64,000 nt of DNA, from positions 33,073,645-33,137,644 of the forward strand of contig CM055100.1 of NCBI GenBank assembly GCA_029204225.1, written 5' to 3'. This document shows, piece by piece, positions 46,165 to 56,635 of the stretch; positions within the stretch are counted from its first letter, which is position 1, and each line of letters begins with the position of its first letter. The stretch comes from Diphasiastrum complanatum. Its lineage: Eukaryota > Streptophyta > Lycopodiopsida > Lycopodiales > Lycopodiaceae. The notes under the pieces were generated by a model. That model searched no databases and was not told the origin of the DNA. It saw only the letters and a program-made list of their open reading frames with translations. A program made the translations under genes and the position numbers.

Positions 46165-47060
46165 AGTTCCATGTGAAAATTGTCAACTAATTATATTGAT
46201 TTTATTTGGCAATTTGTAGGCCAAAGTGAAATTTCAACTTAGAGGCTTATTTTCTTATGTTAATAAGGCCTAGAAATAGAGTTTTTACTACTTTCAACAA
46301 GTATATAAAGTGATCAGGTCAGATTTGGATATATTACTATTGGTTGATGGAGATACATTGCATTTAGTCAAGTAAAACAAGTTTCTTTTGGTAAGTACCT
46401 AGAAACTATCAATTTAGAAAAATATTTGGCAAGGGGCCAAGTGACATTATTTCTACTATAAACAGTTGTACCATCATGGAGACAATATTTAAGAGTTTTT
46501 TTTCTAATTTTTTGGAACATTCATCTTCAATGTTATTGTCTGATTCTATCTCTTCTGCTCTTGATATTGTCAATTTGGATGTGTAGAATGCTAATTTTCT
46601 TGCTGGCAAGAATAATATGAAATACTTGTGAACATTGTCGACTAGTCTCAACATTTTATTTGGCATTTTTGGAGGCCAAAATGAAATCTCAACTTAGGGA
46701 TAGTTTCATATTTGTCAATAAGGGTCTAAATAGTGGTATTATGATTTTTGGCAAGTAGATAAGTGGATGAGGTTGTGTTTGGACCCATTATAATTGGCTA
46801 ATTTTGGTACATTGCATTTGGACTAGTATTTCTAGGTTTTTTATAAAGTACCTAGAAGTTGCATTTTAGGCATACTTAGGGAAAGTGGCTAAATGAAATT
46901 TAGGCTTCTATAAATAGTTGTACCTGCTTGGAAAAAAAATCATTGTATTCTCTTATGATGTGGAGAATTCATCTTTGTTGATTCTATGTCCATCTCTTGT
47001 GGATTTCTTATGATATCTTGGGTTTCTATGTGTAGAATGTTGATTTTCTGTCAATCTGTT
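46165..47060 (+). repeat. Two tandem LTR-like units of about 440-460 bp
   Basis: The units starting TGTGAAAATTGTC (46172) and TGTGAACATTGTC (46628) share GGCCAAAxTGAAAT, TACCTAGAA, a CTATAAA(C/T)AGTTGTACC TATA-like block and GATTCTAT. They differ at many positions and by indels, so they are old. They could be a tandem LTR pair with the internal region lost, or a duplicated solo LTR. Confidence 0.6.
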
Positions 47061-48107
47061 GACATCTTCAGAGCCTATAGAATCTGTTTACTAGTTCTTC
47101 CTTGTTTCTTATTTACAAGAATTGTTTTCTGCCTGTTTAGAGGCTTCTTAGCATTTCTTGAATGTTAGCTTCTTAGTTCAATGTCGAAACCAGGCAGAAG
47201 GGACTGATATCGATGTAGTAAATGTCTTGCCTGTCAGAGGACAATCCAGGGAAGTCACTCTTGAGCTAATGCACATGCATAAATAGCCACTCATACATGC
47301 CAAAACGTTCAACCATAAAATCAGTGTGTAGATCCGTTGAACAAAAAATGAAATTCTGCTTCTACTTTGCTGCAAAATGAACTAAAATGAGATCCTACAC
47401 TACTTTACTTGCATTAATTGACAAAAAAAAAAAAAAAACTAATCGACAGCATGTTAGAAGTCCAAGAATCAAGAAACTAACCAGTCTTTTAACATCCCAA
47501 GAACATCAAGAACTAGAATGTTAGAGAATATGCAAGATTTATGCCACATTTCTAGTCTGTTTAGTTTACTTGAATGCTGGATCCTACATTAATCCACAAG
47601 AAAACATGAAATCTAATCCAACTAGGAAAGCAAGAAAACTAATCCACTCTAAATCCACAACCACACACAATATGAATGGAAGGGCATGATCATAGGGGCA
47701 TCACTCAAGAAAACCATCATGATCAAGGAGCTCAATGGATGCATCTAACTCATAGAAGCTCTTCTCATTTCAGCATGGAGTTGATACAATACACAAAAAG
47801 CTCCTCTTCACAAGGAGGGAGTCTCTTAAATAAGCAAGAGAGCTCCTTAGGTGGCATCCTAGTGGAATTTCCACATTTCACAAATTACAAGTGGAATAAT
47901 GCTCTCCACTAGAGGTCACCATCAAAAGGTGGCTCACTCTACTTTCTTTAAGAGGGGTCTACTTGCATTTATTACATTTGCCTAGAAATACTAGTTCCTC
48001 CATGGTCATTCCATCTTTCGGAATTCACCATGAGGCTTACACAGTTCTTGCTTGTCATTACTACTAGTATTTCTCGGCTCTTAGTCTTCGTTCGTCTCGT
48101 CTTCTCA
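47060..48107 (-). repeat. LTR of family G, minus-strand copy
   Basis: About 1.05 kb. The minus-sense start TGAGAAGACGAG at 48107 follows GAGGAGGTC, as in the plus copy at 8210. The block 47640-47940 is nearly identical to 8391-8720 reversed. The left end is approximate. Confidence 0.7.
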
Positions 48108-48479
48108 GAGACCTCCTCGGTCTAAGGTGAGAGGTGTTCTTGAGTTGCTCTGTTCGAGTATCTTGGAGATTCGTCAGAATCATCCAACATCATCCCACCC
48201 CTAATGTGTTGTAGGATTTACTGCAACTCATATTGGACGATGTCGCTCCGCTTCCGCATTGGCGTCTTCGATCGGCACTTGGAAAAGCGTAGATCCTCAT
48301 TCGCTTGCATAAAGCCAAGTGTTTATTGTTGTCAGTCTTTATCAAAAACTATTTTTGCAAATTGTCACAATTTAACCAGAATGTCTTATTGTTGTAATGG
48401 TTGACATTCTCAAAATTTGTGGAGCTCTCAACAGCTTCACAACTTGCATGCTCGAGTGCTTTCCTCATGTCCCTTTGTT

Positions 48480-49110
48480 TTGTCACTTGTATTTGCCATT
48501 GATGGTTTCATCTTTGGTTTCTTGGCAGATTCTAATTTCTGGGAGGTTGTATCCTCCATATTGCTTCTGGCATTTCTGCAATTCTTTTCTCAGTTGAAGT
48601 TCCAGTCTTGTCGATGCTCTATTCTGATAGGTAGCACAAATATTGGTTATCAGTCTCAAGGGGATGGACCCATCATAAAAAATTTGGTAGTAGAAATAGT
48701 TTTGGATGGATGGTTTGGTAACGATGAGGAAACATGATGAAGGCTTGGTGAAAGGATGAAGGAACTGATAGTTCTACAGTTGCAGCCTTGGACCCTTGCA
48801 ATGTCGATCTTTGACCACCACTTGCTGGGTGAGGAGCTTGTTTTATTTTGCAGGTTCACGGTTGTCTTCATCTTTCTTTTCTGCAGCTCTTTCTTTTGAT
48901 TCGTTACTTTTGGATTTCTTTGGGCTTCGTAGGAGGGGATTCAACTATCAATGCCCCAAAGAGTTTCTTTTGATCAAAATTGATTCGACTCATCTGTTGC
49001 TTAAGTTTTTGTCCTTTCCTCCTCAACTTCTTTGCTTAATTTCTGATGTCTTCTAGTTGCTTTGCCTGCTTTTGTAGGTCTTCTTTTTGCTGATCATCCA
49101 TTGTAGGTGG
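48480..49110 (-). pseudogene. Lys/Gln-rich coiled-coil and Ser-rich ORF remnants of family G
   Basis: From about 49100 (minus) the sequence reads MDDQQKEDLQKQAKQLEDI, then a stop and LRRKGQKLKQQMSRINFDQKKL, a probable coiled coil. A Ser/Pro/Thr-rich stretch follows. The order and composition match 7269-8220 on the plus strand. Frames are broken by several stops. Function unknown. Confidence 0.4.
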
Positions 49111-50479
49111 CAGTTAGTCTCCGCAAGACACTTGCAATGATCTTTCAACTGCTTCAGTAGGACTATAAAAAACTAGGGATTTCTCATAAGAATAGTAAAC
49201 TGATGATAAACAAACAGATGGAAGGAAAGGTGGTAGTGACAACGATAGATGGTGTGGGTGATAGGCATGAGAATGGATGCAGATGTATGACGAGAGGTTG
49301 ATTGAAGAAGGAGACTGATTTCCCAATGCTTGTGTCTCCCTTTCTGAACGATTTTCGTCATGACTAGGGTACTTCTTCTGATTGAGTCTCTTCGATTACC
49401 CATCTACCTTCTTTAGCCTTGTCTTTTCATATCAGACTTGTGACCTTGGTTGTCGATCTTGCTGATGTTGTTGCTGGCAGCGCAACTGCTCTAGTGGATC
49501 CAAGCAAATCCACTCTCTCTCTCTCTCTCCCGCCCCCCCAAATATGTTGGTGGGGATGTTGTTGTTGATAACTATTCATGTTCAGGATTGGATCGGCGTG
49601 TGGAACACGTAGTTGAAACTCGTTGAACATGTGACAAGACTAAAGATTGAACAAATTTTTACTAAATTTGTTTCGATCTTGTTGTAGTTGACTCGAAGAT
49701 GAATATGGCAATGAGATGTAGGAATCAACTCTAATTTGACATGGATTTCTCATATGTCTCAGAAATCCTAAACTACTGTAGAAGGGAGTCTGAAAATGGA
49801 TAGATGAATGAAAATGTGTCTGGAGATGCTCTACAGAAGACTCTCATGCAATAGCTATTTCTCATGAAAAAATCAATCACACAAAATTGGTGAAGAGAAA
49901 CAAGGGAATAAACAAACGTTATCGAGAGTGAGAATTGTATAGCACTTATCGAACAAAACTTGCATTCATCAACATTGATAATTTACCTTGACAGTTGCAA
50001 TATTCCATTGTTTGTAGAGTAAGGAGACTTACTCTCATATGCCCTTTTCAAAACAAGGCAAGGTTGGTGACACTAAAATCTACCATTATTGATAGTAGAT
50101 ATTGTAAGATATAGCTTGAGATGCATGTATTATTGAGGTACTATGTCTTGAGGACCTCTGTGAACAAGAGATTTAGAACCGAATCTCTATTTGGATTTTT
50201 GAACGAGAAATATTGTGTATTGGCACATTGGAAATCTTATCAGCATGTGGAAAGACAAATAGATTTGAGATTGTAGAAGGGGAGAAAAACTATCAATTCC
50301 CTTTGGAGATTGCTCTTGATTGGACATTGTAGCAGATGACGGAATATTGGTTTCGCTTTTCTTTTGACAAGGACTCATTTCATATTAGTGTCTTTTGCAT
50401 TATGGAGCTGGTGTATTGGACGGTGATGTAGAAGCTTACAAGAAACTTCTCGATTGAGCAGCAAGTTTAACTGTTGGTT

Positions 50480-51330
50480 GCTATGGTGCTCGTGTTGTTT
50501 TTGTGAGGATCCTATTGTGATTCATAACTAACGTGATGGGCATGTAGGATCTTAGTTGGTTGTTTCGGACAGTCTTTGAAACTATGTTTTCTGATACAGT
50601 CAGGACACTTAGCATGGTACTTGGCCTTGACTGGACAATAGCCATGAAGTGGCCAGTTTCACCACAGATGAAACATCTGGTGTGCAATGACCCTTGTATA
50701 ATGGCATAGCCATCTTGTATGGCTAGTGGTTCTGGACTTTCTGGTGGATATTCGCGATAAGTCAAGGAATGTCGAGAATGTGATGGTTGTGCTTCATATT
50801 GTTGGACTGTATGTGCTTGGATAGGCGGATATGACAATGAGTGTGTTGTCATATCATTGCCCAGTTTTCATATGTAGGTGGCAAGCTTAATAGTAGTTTC
50901 ATAACCTTGTCTTGATCGTCGATGATTGATTTAACAATGACCATATGTTTTAGGAGGTCCTTGATCTGATTTAAGTGATTCTATAGTGAATCACCATTAG
51001 ACATCCTGAGAGAGAAGAATTTTTCCTGAAATGTATCTTGAAGGTTATGTCATACAATGTGCTCAAGATATTCCAGATTTTGTTTGATATCTGAGCTTTA
51101 GATATGTGGCTGATTTGTGTATGTGAAATGTTGATGATGATCAGTGCGAAGGCTTTTCAATCCTTTAGCTTCCATTTGGAGATTGATGTGTCATTTGCTT
51201 TGGGTTTGATTTCAACGCCTATGACAACATCATACAATTACCTAGGCATTAGCACTGTTATCATCTTCATTTTTTCACAAATGGCAATTGGATCCATCGA
51301 GCTTGTCTATGATGAGACTAGTCTTGCCAT
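50480..51330 (-). pseudogene. Copia gag (UBN2-type) with zinc knuckle, broken
   Basis: Minus-sense pieces in order: KLDGSNCHLWKMKM (gag start, usually KLDGxNYxxWK), YDVVIGVE, FFSLRMSNGDSL and HLNQIKDLL (the helix with the SLRM block), SIIDDQDKVMKLLLSLPPTYENW, all typical of copia gag. A His/Gln/Pro-rich linker and CFICGETGHFMA follow (first half of a CCHC knuckle), then after a frame change KYHAKCPDC. Stops and at least three frame changes are present. The frame 50852-50481 carries the linker and knuckle. Confidence 0.75.
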
Positions 51331-51339
51331 GAGAATCCA

Positions 51340-53130
51340 TGTGGAATGTGAAAAAAATTAGATTCAAAACATCATAAATGAATTAATTGATCTTGAGCTA
51401 AACTTGGGCGCACATCTCTTTACATCAACAACGTAGAAAATATGTATCTAGCATGCTAGAACATGAAAAATAGTGCACAACCCATCAAGAAACCTAAGAT
51501 CTTCTACTTTTTGCCTCGAGGGTGGTGTTACGTTGGACCTACTTGTAGGTGTTGGCACATCAATCCTTGTTGTGTGAAAAGTAGGTGTTCATCTTTTCGA
51601 CATGGATAGCAACGAGGAATGTATAGGCTAGTTAAAATGAAGCAGACAGTGAGACTTGCTTACTACATGAAACTAGTAACAATGTTCACATATATTGGTT
51701 TTAGCTTTTCCCATGCGTTTTCACTCAATTCTTTTTGTTTTGTTTTGAGGCACCTCACATGAGGGTGATAGCTCAAGGGTATCTCAAAACAAGGAAAAAT
51801 TCATGGCAGGGGGTGTTTTTAGGCGTAAAGATCCAACAAACATATGGTCATGACTTGCTTGAAAGTTACTTGAAAGGAATCTCATAAATGTGTTTGGTTC
51901 ATTGTTAGCATGTGAGAGGAAACCTACAAATATGTAAGGTCCAAACCCAACAAATGCAAATAGGGCAATTGTTAACATTCACATTTGTCATTTTATTTAG
52001 TTATTTAATAATTTAGAATCAACCAATTTTAGGGATAAATTTTGAGTATAAAGGTTTTACTCTACCCTTTTAAAACTAATGTGGGTCCTTTATAAGGTTT
52101 GTTTGAAACTTTCACTAATGGGGTTAGAAGGCCTCCAAATGTAGGCTTCCTCATCACCTCATTCCTAACAGATGTAGATCTATTATTGAAATTATTTAAA
52201 GATGTTGACATCATCAACAAGAGGATAAACTCCAACCACCTATGATATGGTGTAGATGTGGTGTTCGACATTAGTATCACCTCGAGTTAGGCGTAAACTT
52301 CCTCTAGCTCGCTATTGTAATGAGTGGATGCTTCACTAGTAACAATGTGTGGGTTGCGATTTTCATTACAAAAGGTTCATGGACATTACATGAAAATATA
52401 GGTAAGTAGTTCTTGAGCATCCAAAGCTTAGCTGCTTTTTGAATATGAAGGTGTGGAAAAAATGTGTGGATGCTTCATTTTAGTTGCATGCCATGTGCAT
52501 TAAAATTTTTGTTGCTATGTTGGGAAAAAAAACTCACAGGTGATTTACTTGCATAATGTCAAAACCCCTCTAGGGAAATTAGGTTGTGAGAATTTGTCAG
52601 GAATGATTAAATGTGTGATGTGAACTTGCTCTCCAAAGTTTGCTATCAAATTTTTGCTTAGATTTGGGTAGCGATGGTTGTCGTATCCATTCTTCGTTGG
52701 CTGCATGATTTTATCTAAGTTTGTATACATAGGTGTGCATTTGTTGTTTAAAATTAGAATAAGTTAGTAGAGTAACAAGAGATTAACAAAAGCTTTCAAA
52801 TGATCTAAATACATTTGCTTACAATTTTCTTGTTTGAGTATATTGGGTGGTTCCGTTTGTAAGTGCATGCTTTGGCATGAAATTTTCACATTATGGCTAT
52901 AGGCTAGAATGCCCATGCCTATTCATTTTGATGACAATTGACTAATAATTGAATGAGAATGGTGTGCTACTCTTTTTATGTCACTACATGATATTTTAAG
53001 AACAAGATTTGTAGTTTGATGCGTACTTAACATTATGAATATCCATGAAATTTTAAATAGGTCCATCACAAATTATTGTTACTCTTTAAATATAGGTTTA
53101 ATTTAATATAGAAATAATTGTTCTTGAGGT
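51340..53130. other. No recognised gene
   Basis: About 1.8 kb of AT-rich DNA. Frames on both strands are under 75 codons without motifs. No LTR end or primer site was found. Confidence 0.45.
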
Positions 53131-53137
53131 TGTAAAA

Positions 53138-53570
53138 GCTAGCATGTCGACGTGCTAGCTTGCAAATTTTTTATTTCAAAAAAATGAAGTTGTTTAGAAA
53201 AACTTTTTGAAAAAATAAATTTCTTTTTGAAGCTATTCGGCTAGCATGCCGGTGTGCTAGCCAAGTAAATTATAAAATATAAAAGTTATTTTAGCACATT
53301 TGATAACCAAATTGTGGGTAAAAACATTATTTCAGAATATTTTTTTCAGCCTCCAACCATAGTAAGCCGACGTGCTAAGTAAAACAGTTAAACAGAAGAA
53401 TTTGCAGCCTTTAAAGATAGCACATCGGCATGCTACATGAAATGAGAAAAAAAAAAATTTGCAACCTCCAAACATAGCATGCCAGCGTGCTAGGCGAGAC
53501 TGCCAAGAAAAAAAAAAAATCTGCGGTCTCACTTGGCCTGCCGGCATGCTATCTTTGGAGGCTACAAAAA
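53138..53570. repeat. Array of six GC-rich dyad motifs with A-rich spacers
   Basis: Variants of GCTAGCATGCCGGCGTGCTAGC occur at 53138-53159, 53239-53262, about 53359-53379, 53418-53436, 53474-53494 and 53537-53553. The last four are spaced 57-59 bp and sit in a tandem unit containing GCAGCCTCCAAACATAG and an A11-A12 run. The centres are nearly self-complementary. I know no repeat family with this motif. Confidence 0.7.
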
Positions 53571-55420
53571 AAAAATTAAATATGATTTTTTTTTTTTTTA
53601 CTTTGTGGGATTTTTAACTATGTACCAAATCACATAAACATTGAAGTAGTAGCATAAAAAAAGTAGCACACCATGTGCTATCTTTTTGTTGAATCATGGC
53701 AAGAAAGAAACTAGCAATTTATGCCAAGGACCTTCTACATAAATGTACTCACTAGGTTAGATGGATATCATTTAGTTAGACTTCATGTATTTACAATGTG
53801 AATGTTATTCGTTAATATTGTCTATAACAATATCTCTAGTTATCCACTCACATTGTGGATCGACATTATTGACTATGAATGTAGTGTGTATGAAATACAT
53901 ATAACAAGTATAGAAAATTTCATGCACATCGCAAGTATAGAAAATTGGATATCTACTCAAATACTTGTTCTATCTTATCATAATGTTTTGTAATCTATTT
54001 ATTTGTAACATAAATTATTCTTGGTTATAGATCTTTTCTACTACAAAATGTGTCTAGTATATTGAAGACCTCAAAAGTTAGATATTGAGTGAGAACCAAA
54101 AATATTGCTTCTTATCAAGATGAAAATTCTAAATGGATATTTTGCATGATATTGTAAGTGGACATACATGGAACACTATTGGTCAGTAGTATGTTTAGGT
54201 CCTAAACTTTGAAATTTGAAGGTCAAATGGAGTGAATAAATTAGACTATGTAGGAAATGCTTCGAGTATTACATATCCAATCTCTGTGAGAGAATAGTCA
54301 CAAGCATTTGATAGCTAGTTATAACCCATTCATACTTATGTATATATTCCCGCCCAAATCACCTATTATTGAAATTTTGAAAATTACATTTCAGAAGGTT
54401 GTTCATTTTTTGTTTGATATGCAAGAAATACTACAATTGGTGAACGAAAATGTTAGAATCGTGCATGAAATCATGCCCACTTGTAGTGAACTCTTCAAGA
54501 ATTTCAAGTTGGTGATTACATACATTGATAAATTTTAATGAAATGAATCTTGGTCTAAATTTTTATCAAGAAATATGAGTTATGTTAATCTTGTATCTTA
54601 GATCAAAAGTGTACCAAAATAGTTTAGTATCATACACAAGAAAAAGATTTTAAGTTTTAGTCAAGAAACAATATAGATAACCAAAGTTCTAATGAACTCC
54701 ATCCTAATTCAGTTGTTACTCTTAGTTTTGTTGAATAATGCCATTGAATCAAGCTATATGGGTTGCTTACATGAACAATCAAGTTAAATTTCTACTTTAG
54801 AAATAATCTATCATGAAGAAGCCCAAATTTATGCACACAACATTTATGATGCATCCTTATTGATTGATAGAATATGTCTTATAAGCAAACAAAATTTAAA
54901 TTATATAGAATTAGCTCCTCTACTTAAGTCAGTTGTCACTTATTTAGAAATATTGTAGATATCTTCTTTACATATAAATACTACTTTTTGGATCCATTCT
55001 ATTTCTAAATTGAGTTAATAAATTATCCTTATATTAGACACAATGCAAATGCACCTTTCTCTTCAAGGTAACCGTCAATCATGAAGTTGTCTTTTAGAAC
55101 TTTCTTCCATGGGCCGACTTGACAGACACTCTCATGTATGTAGATCTACACAATGGAACTAATGGAAGTGGAGTCTCTCATTGTTTTGTGAGTTGATTGG
55201 TTGAAGTTTTCCCCTGGCTGCATGCCATGTTGATGATCCTCACTCACCAACCTAATATGAAATTCTTTCAAGGTGGGTACCTTAGCTTGTCTCCTTTTTT
55301 ACCCCTTGATTCATAGAGCTTGCTTCTAATGTGTCCCAAGTGTACCAGCTCCCTCCAACTCCACGATGAGTCCATTTTTGTCCTCTTGTCAGACTTGATT
55401 CCTTCTTTTCTTGAAGAGGC
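53571..55420. other. No recognised gene; AT-rich DNA
   Basis: Short frames only. A 76-codon plus frame at 54308-54538 has no recognisable motif. No LTR boundary or splice-site series is convincing. Confidence 0.45.
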
Positions 55421-55425
55421 TTTTC

Positions 55426-55850
55426 TTACACAACTGGCACAATTTTCACTAGATCGTATATCATCAACAATGATTTCATCTTACCTTGCCAACAATGCTT
55501 CATGGTAGATGACAACATTTCTACATGAAAGTTTTGTGGAATGCTAGCAATCTCATCATCTTGAGAGTTACCCTTCTTCTTTTTGCCATCGTCCTCAATA
55601 TCGTCTAGACTCGAAATCCTTCTGCAAGTCATCCTGCAAATGATGCAACTCACCATCTATCTCATCCTCTTCATGTGTCTCCTCAAAACCATTATCTTTA
55701 GCCAAGTCCTATAGAACTTCTACCCCCTGAGTGGACAGTTTCCTTTCAACTTCAGTAGCTAGCAAACCACCCAATAAACTCTCACCCTAGGCCTCAACTC
55801 TCTTGTACATAGACTTAGTCTTAACCATTTGCATTCAAAATACAACCCAT
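55426..55850 (-). pseudogene. Possible ORF remnant beside repeat H
   Basis: Directly beyond the end of repeat H, the minus strand reads MVKTKSMYKRVEA, a stop, then GESLLGGLLATEVERKLS, a stop, DLAKDNGFEETHEEDEIDGE, and so on toward 55430. The frame has several stops and acidic stretches, with no known motif. Its start close to an LTR-like end suggests the first ORF of a retroelement, but a host-gene relic is possible. Confidence 0.3.
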
Positions 55851-55854
55851 TAGT

Positions 55855-56265
55855 GTCGGAAAGAGGTGTTGTGAAGATAGGTCAGACTCGAAAAGAAATG
55901 AATGAAAATAATTTGAGTGTCTAGAAAGAAAACTTTTCATGCATGGCGGAATAAACTATATTGCTCTTTCACAATGCATGACTACACCTATCAATTTCAA
56001 ACAAAACAATAGTGATAGAAATCACGGTTGACCCTATAGTAACTAACTTTGAAATCATCAATACTACAGTGATTACGTAGCCAAACAATAAAGCATTGAA
56101 GTATCGGACAAATAATTCATCGTGAAGAAATACATACATTCTGAGACGAAGCTGAACGCAATAAAGGATAGTATTGATTCAGTATGAAAACGTAACAAAA
56201 GTAAATGAGTACAATAAATTACGGATCGAAACCGCGTACTCTATGCTATCTCTGAGCGACATGGC
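55855..56265 (-). repeat. LTR-like repeat H, copy 2, upstream of the P450 gene
   Basis: It matches 28905-29297. It begins TGTCGGAAAGAGG, and the match ends at ACTCTATGCTATCTCTGAGCG (56262). It lies about 370 bp before the P450 start codon, in the opposite orientation if the LTR reading is right. Confidence 0.6.
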
Positions 56266-56635
56266 TCTTAATTTTGAGTACTTAGTCTCACAAACGTCAT
56301 ATTTTTAAATTAGCCGCCAAATTCAAGCCAACCACTTGAACAAGGACAACCTTAAGCATGCCCTCAATGCACTACTAATATGAGAAATCCACCCTCATTC
56401 AAGGGATGTCCTTGCTTAGAGACCTGGGACACTCCCTTAAGTACCATAAAGGCCAGGTGGGTGTGGTGTAAAGAATATTATGCATGGGCCATCCGTATTC
56501 CACTTGGAAATTGGGTGGCTTACATTGTGTTGGGGGGCCTCCATGGAATCGAACAATATGCTCCATCAACTTCCCGAACGATATTAAAATGTGGCTGTAG
56601 TTGGTAGCTGAGCTGCTAAGGCGAGGAGTGGCGTC
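56266..56635 (+). promoter_or_regulatory. Presumed 5' flank and leader of the P450 gene
   Basis: These are the 370 bp between repeat H and the ATG. Composition is less AT-rich than the surroundings. I see no clear TATA box; TAAAGAATATTATG at about 56471-56484 is only a weak candidate. The start ATG is in GCGTCATGGAA, with a G at +4. Confidence 0.35.

Larger units (their letters stand above)
48108..51330 (-). mobile_element. Family G element internal region, minus strand, gag but no visible pol
   Basis: In element order it has copia-type gag with a zinc knuckle (51330-50480), a Ser/Pro/His-rich stretch, a short Lys/Gln-rich coiled-coil-like part (about 49.1-48.95 kb), a Ser/Thr-rich stretch and the 3' LTR. 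I find no protease, RT, RNase H or integrase motif in these 3.2 kb. A 5' LTR is not seen to the right of 51.33 kb. Confidence 0.5.

Noticed and set aside
51104-51361. 85-codon hydrophobic plus-strand ORF
   Set aside because: The minus strand in the same place reads copia gag blocks, so the plus frame is a shadow.
53138-53570. CRISPR array
   Set aside because: Regular spacing of dyads first suggests repeats and spacers, but the repeats vary at many positions, the spacers are themselves related A-rich units, and the surroundings are plant retroelements with no cas genes.
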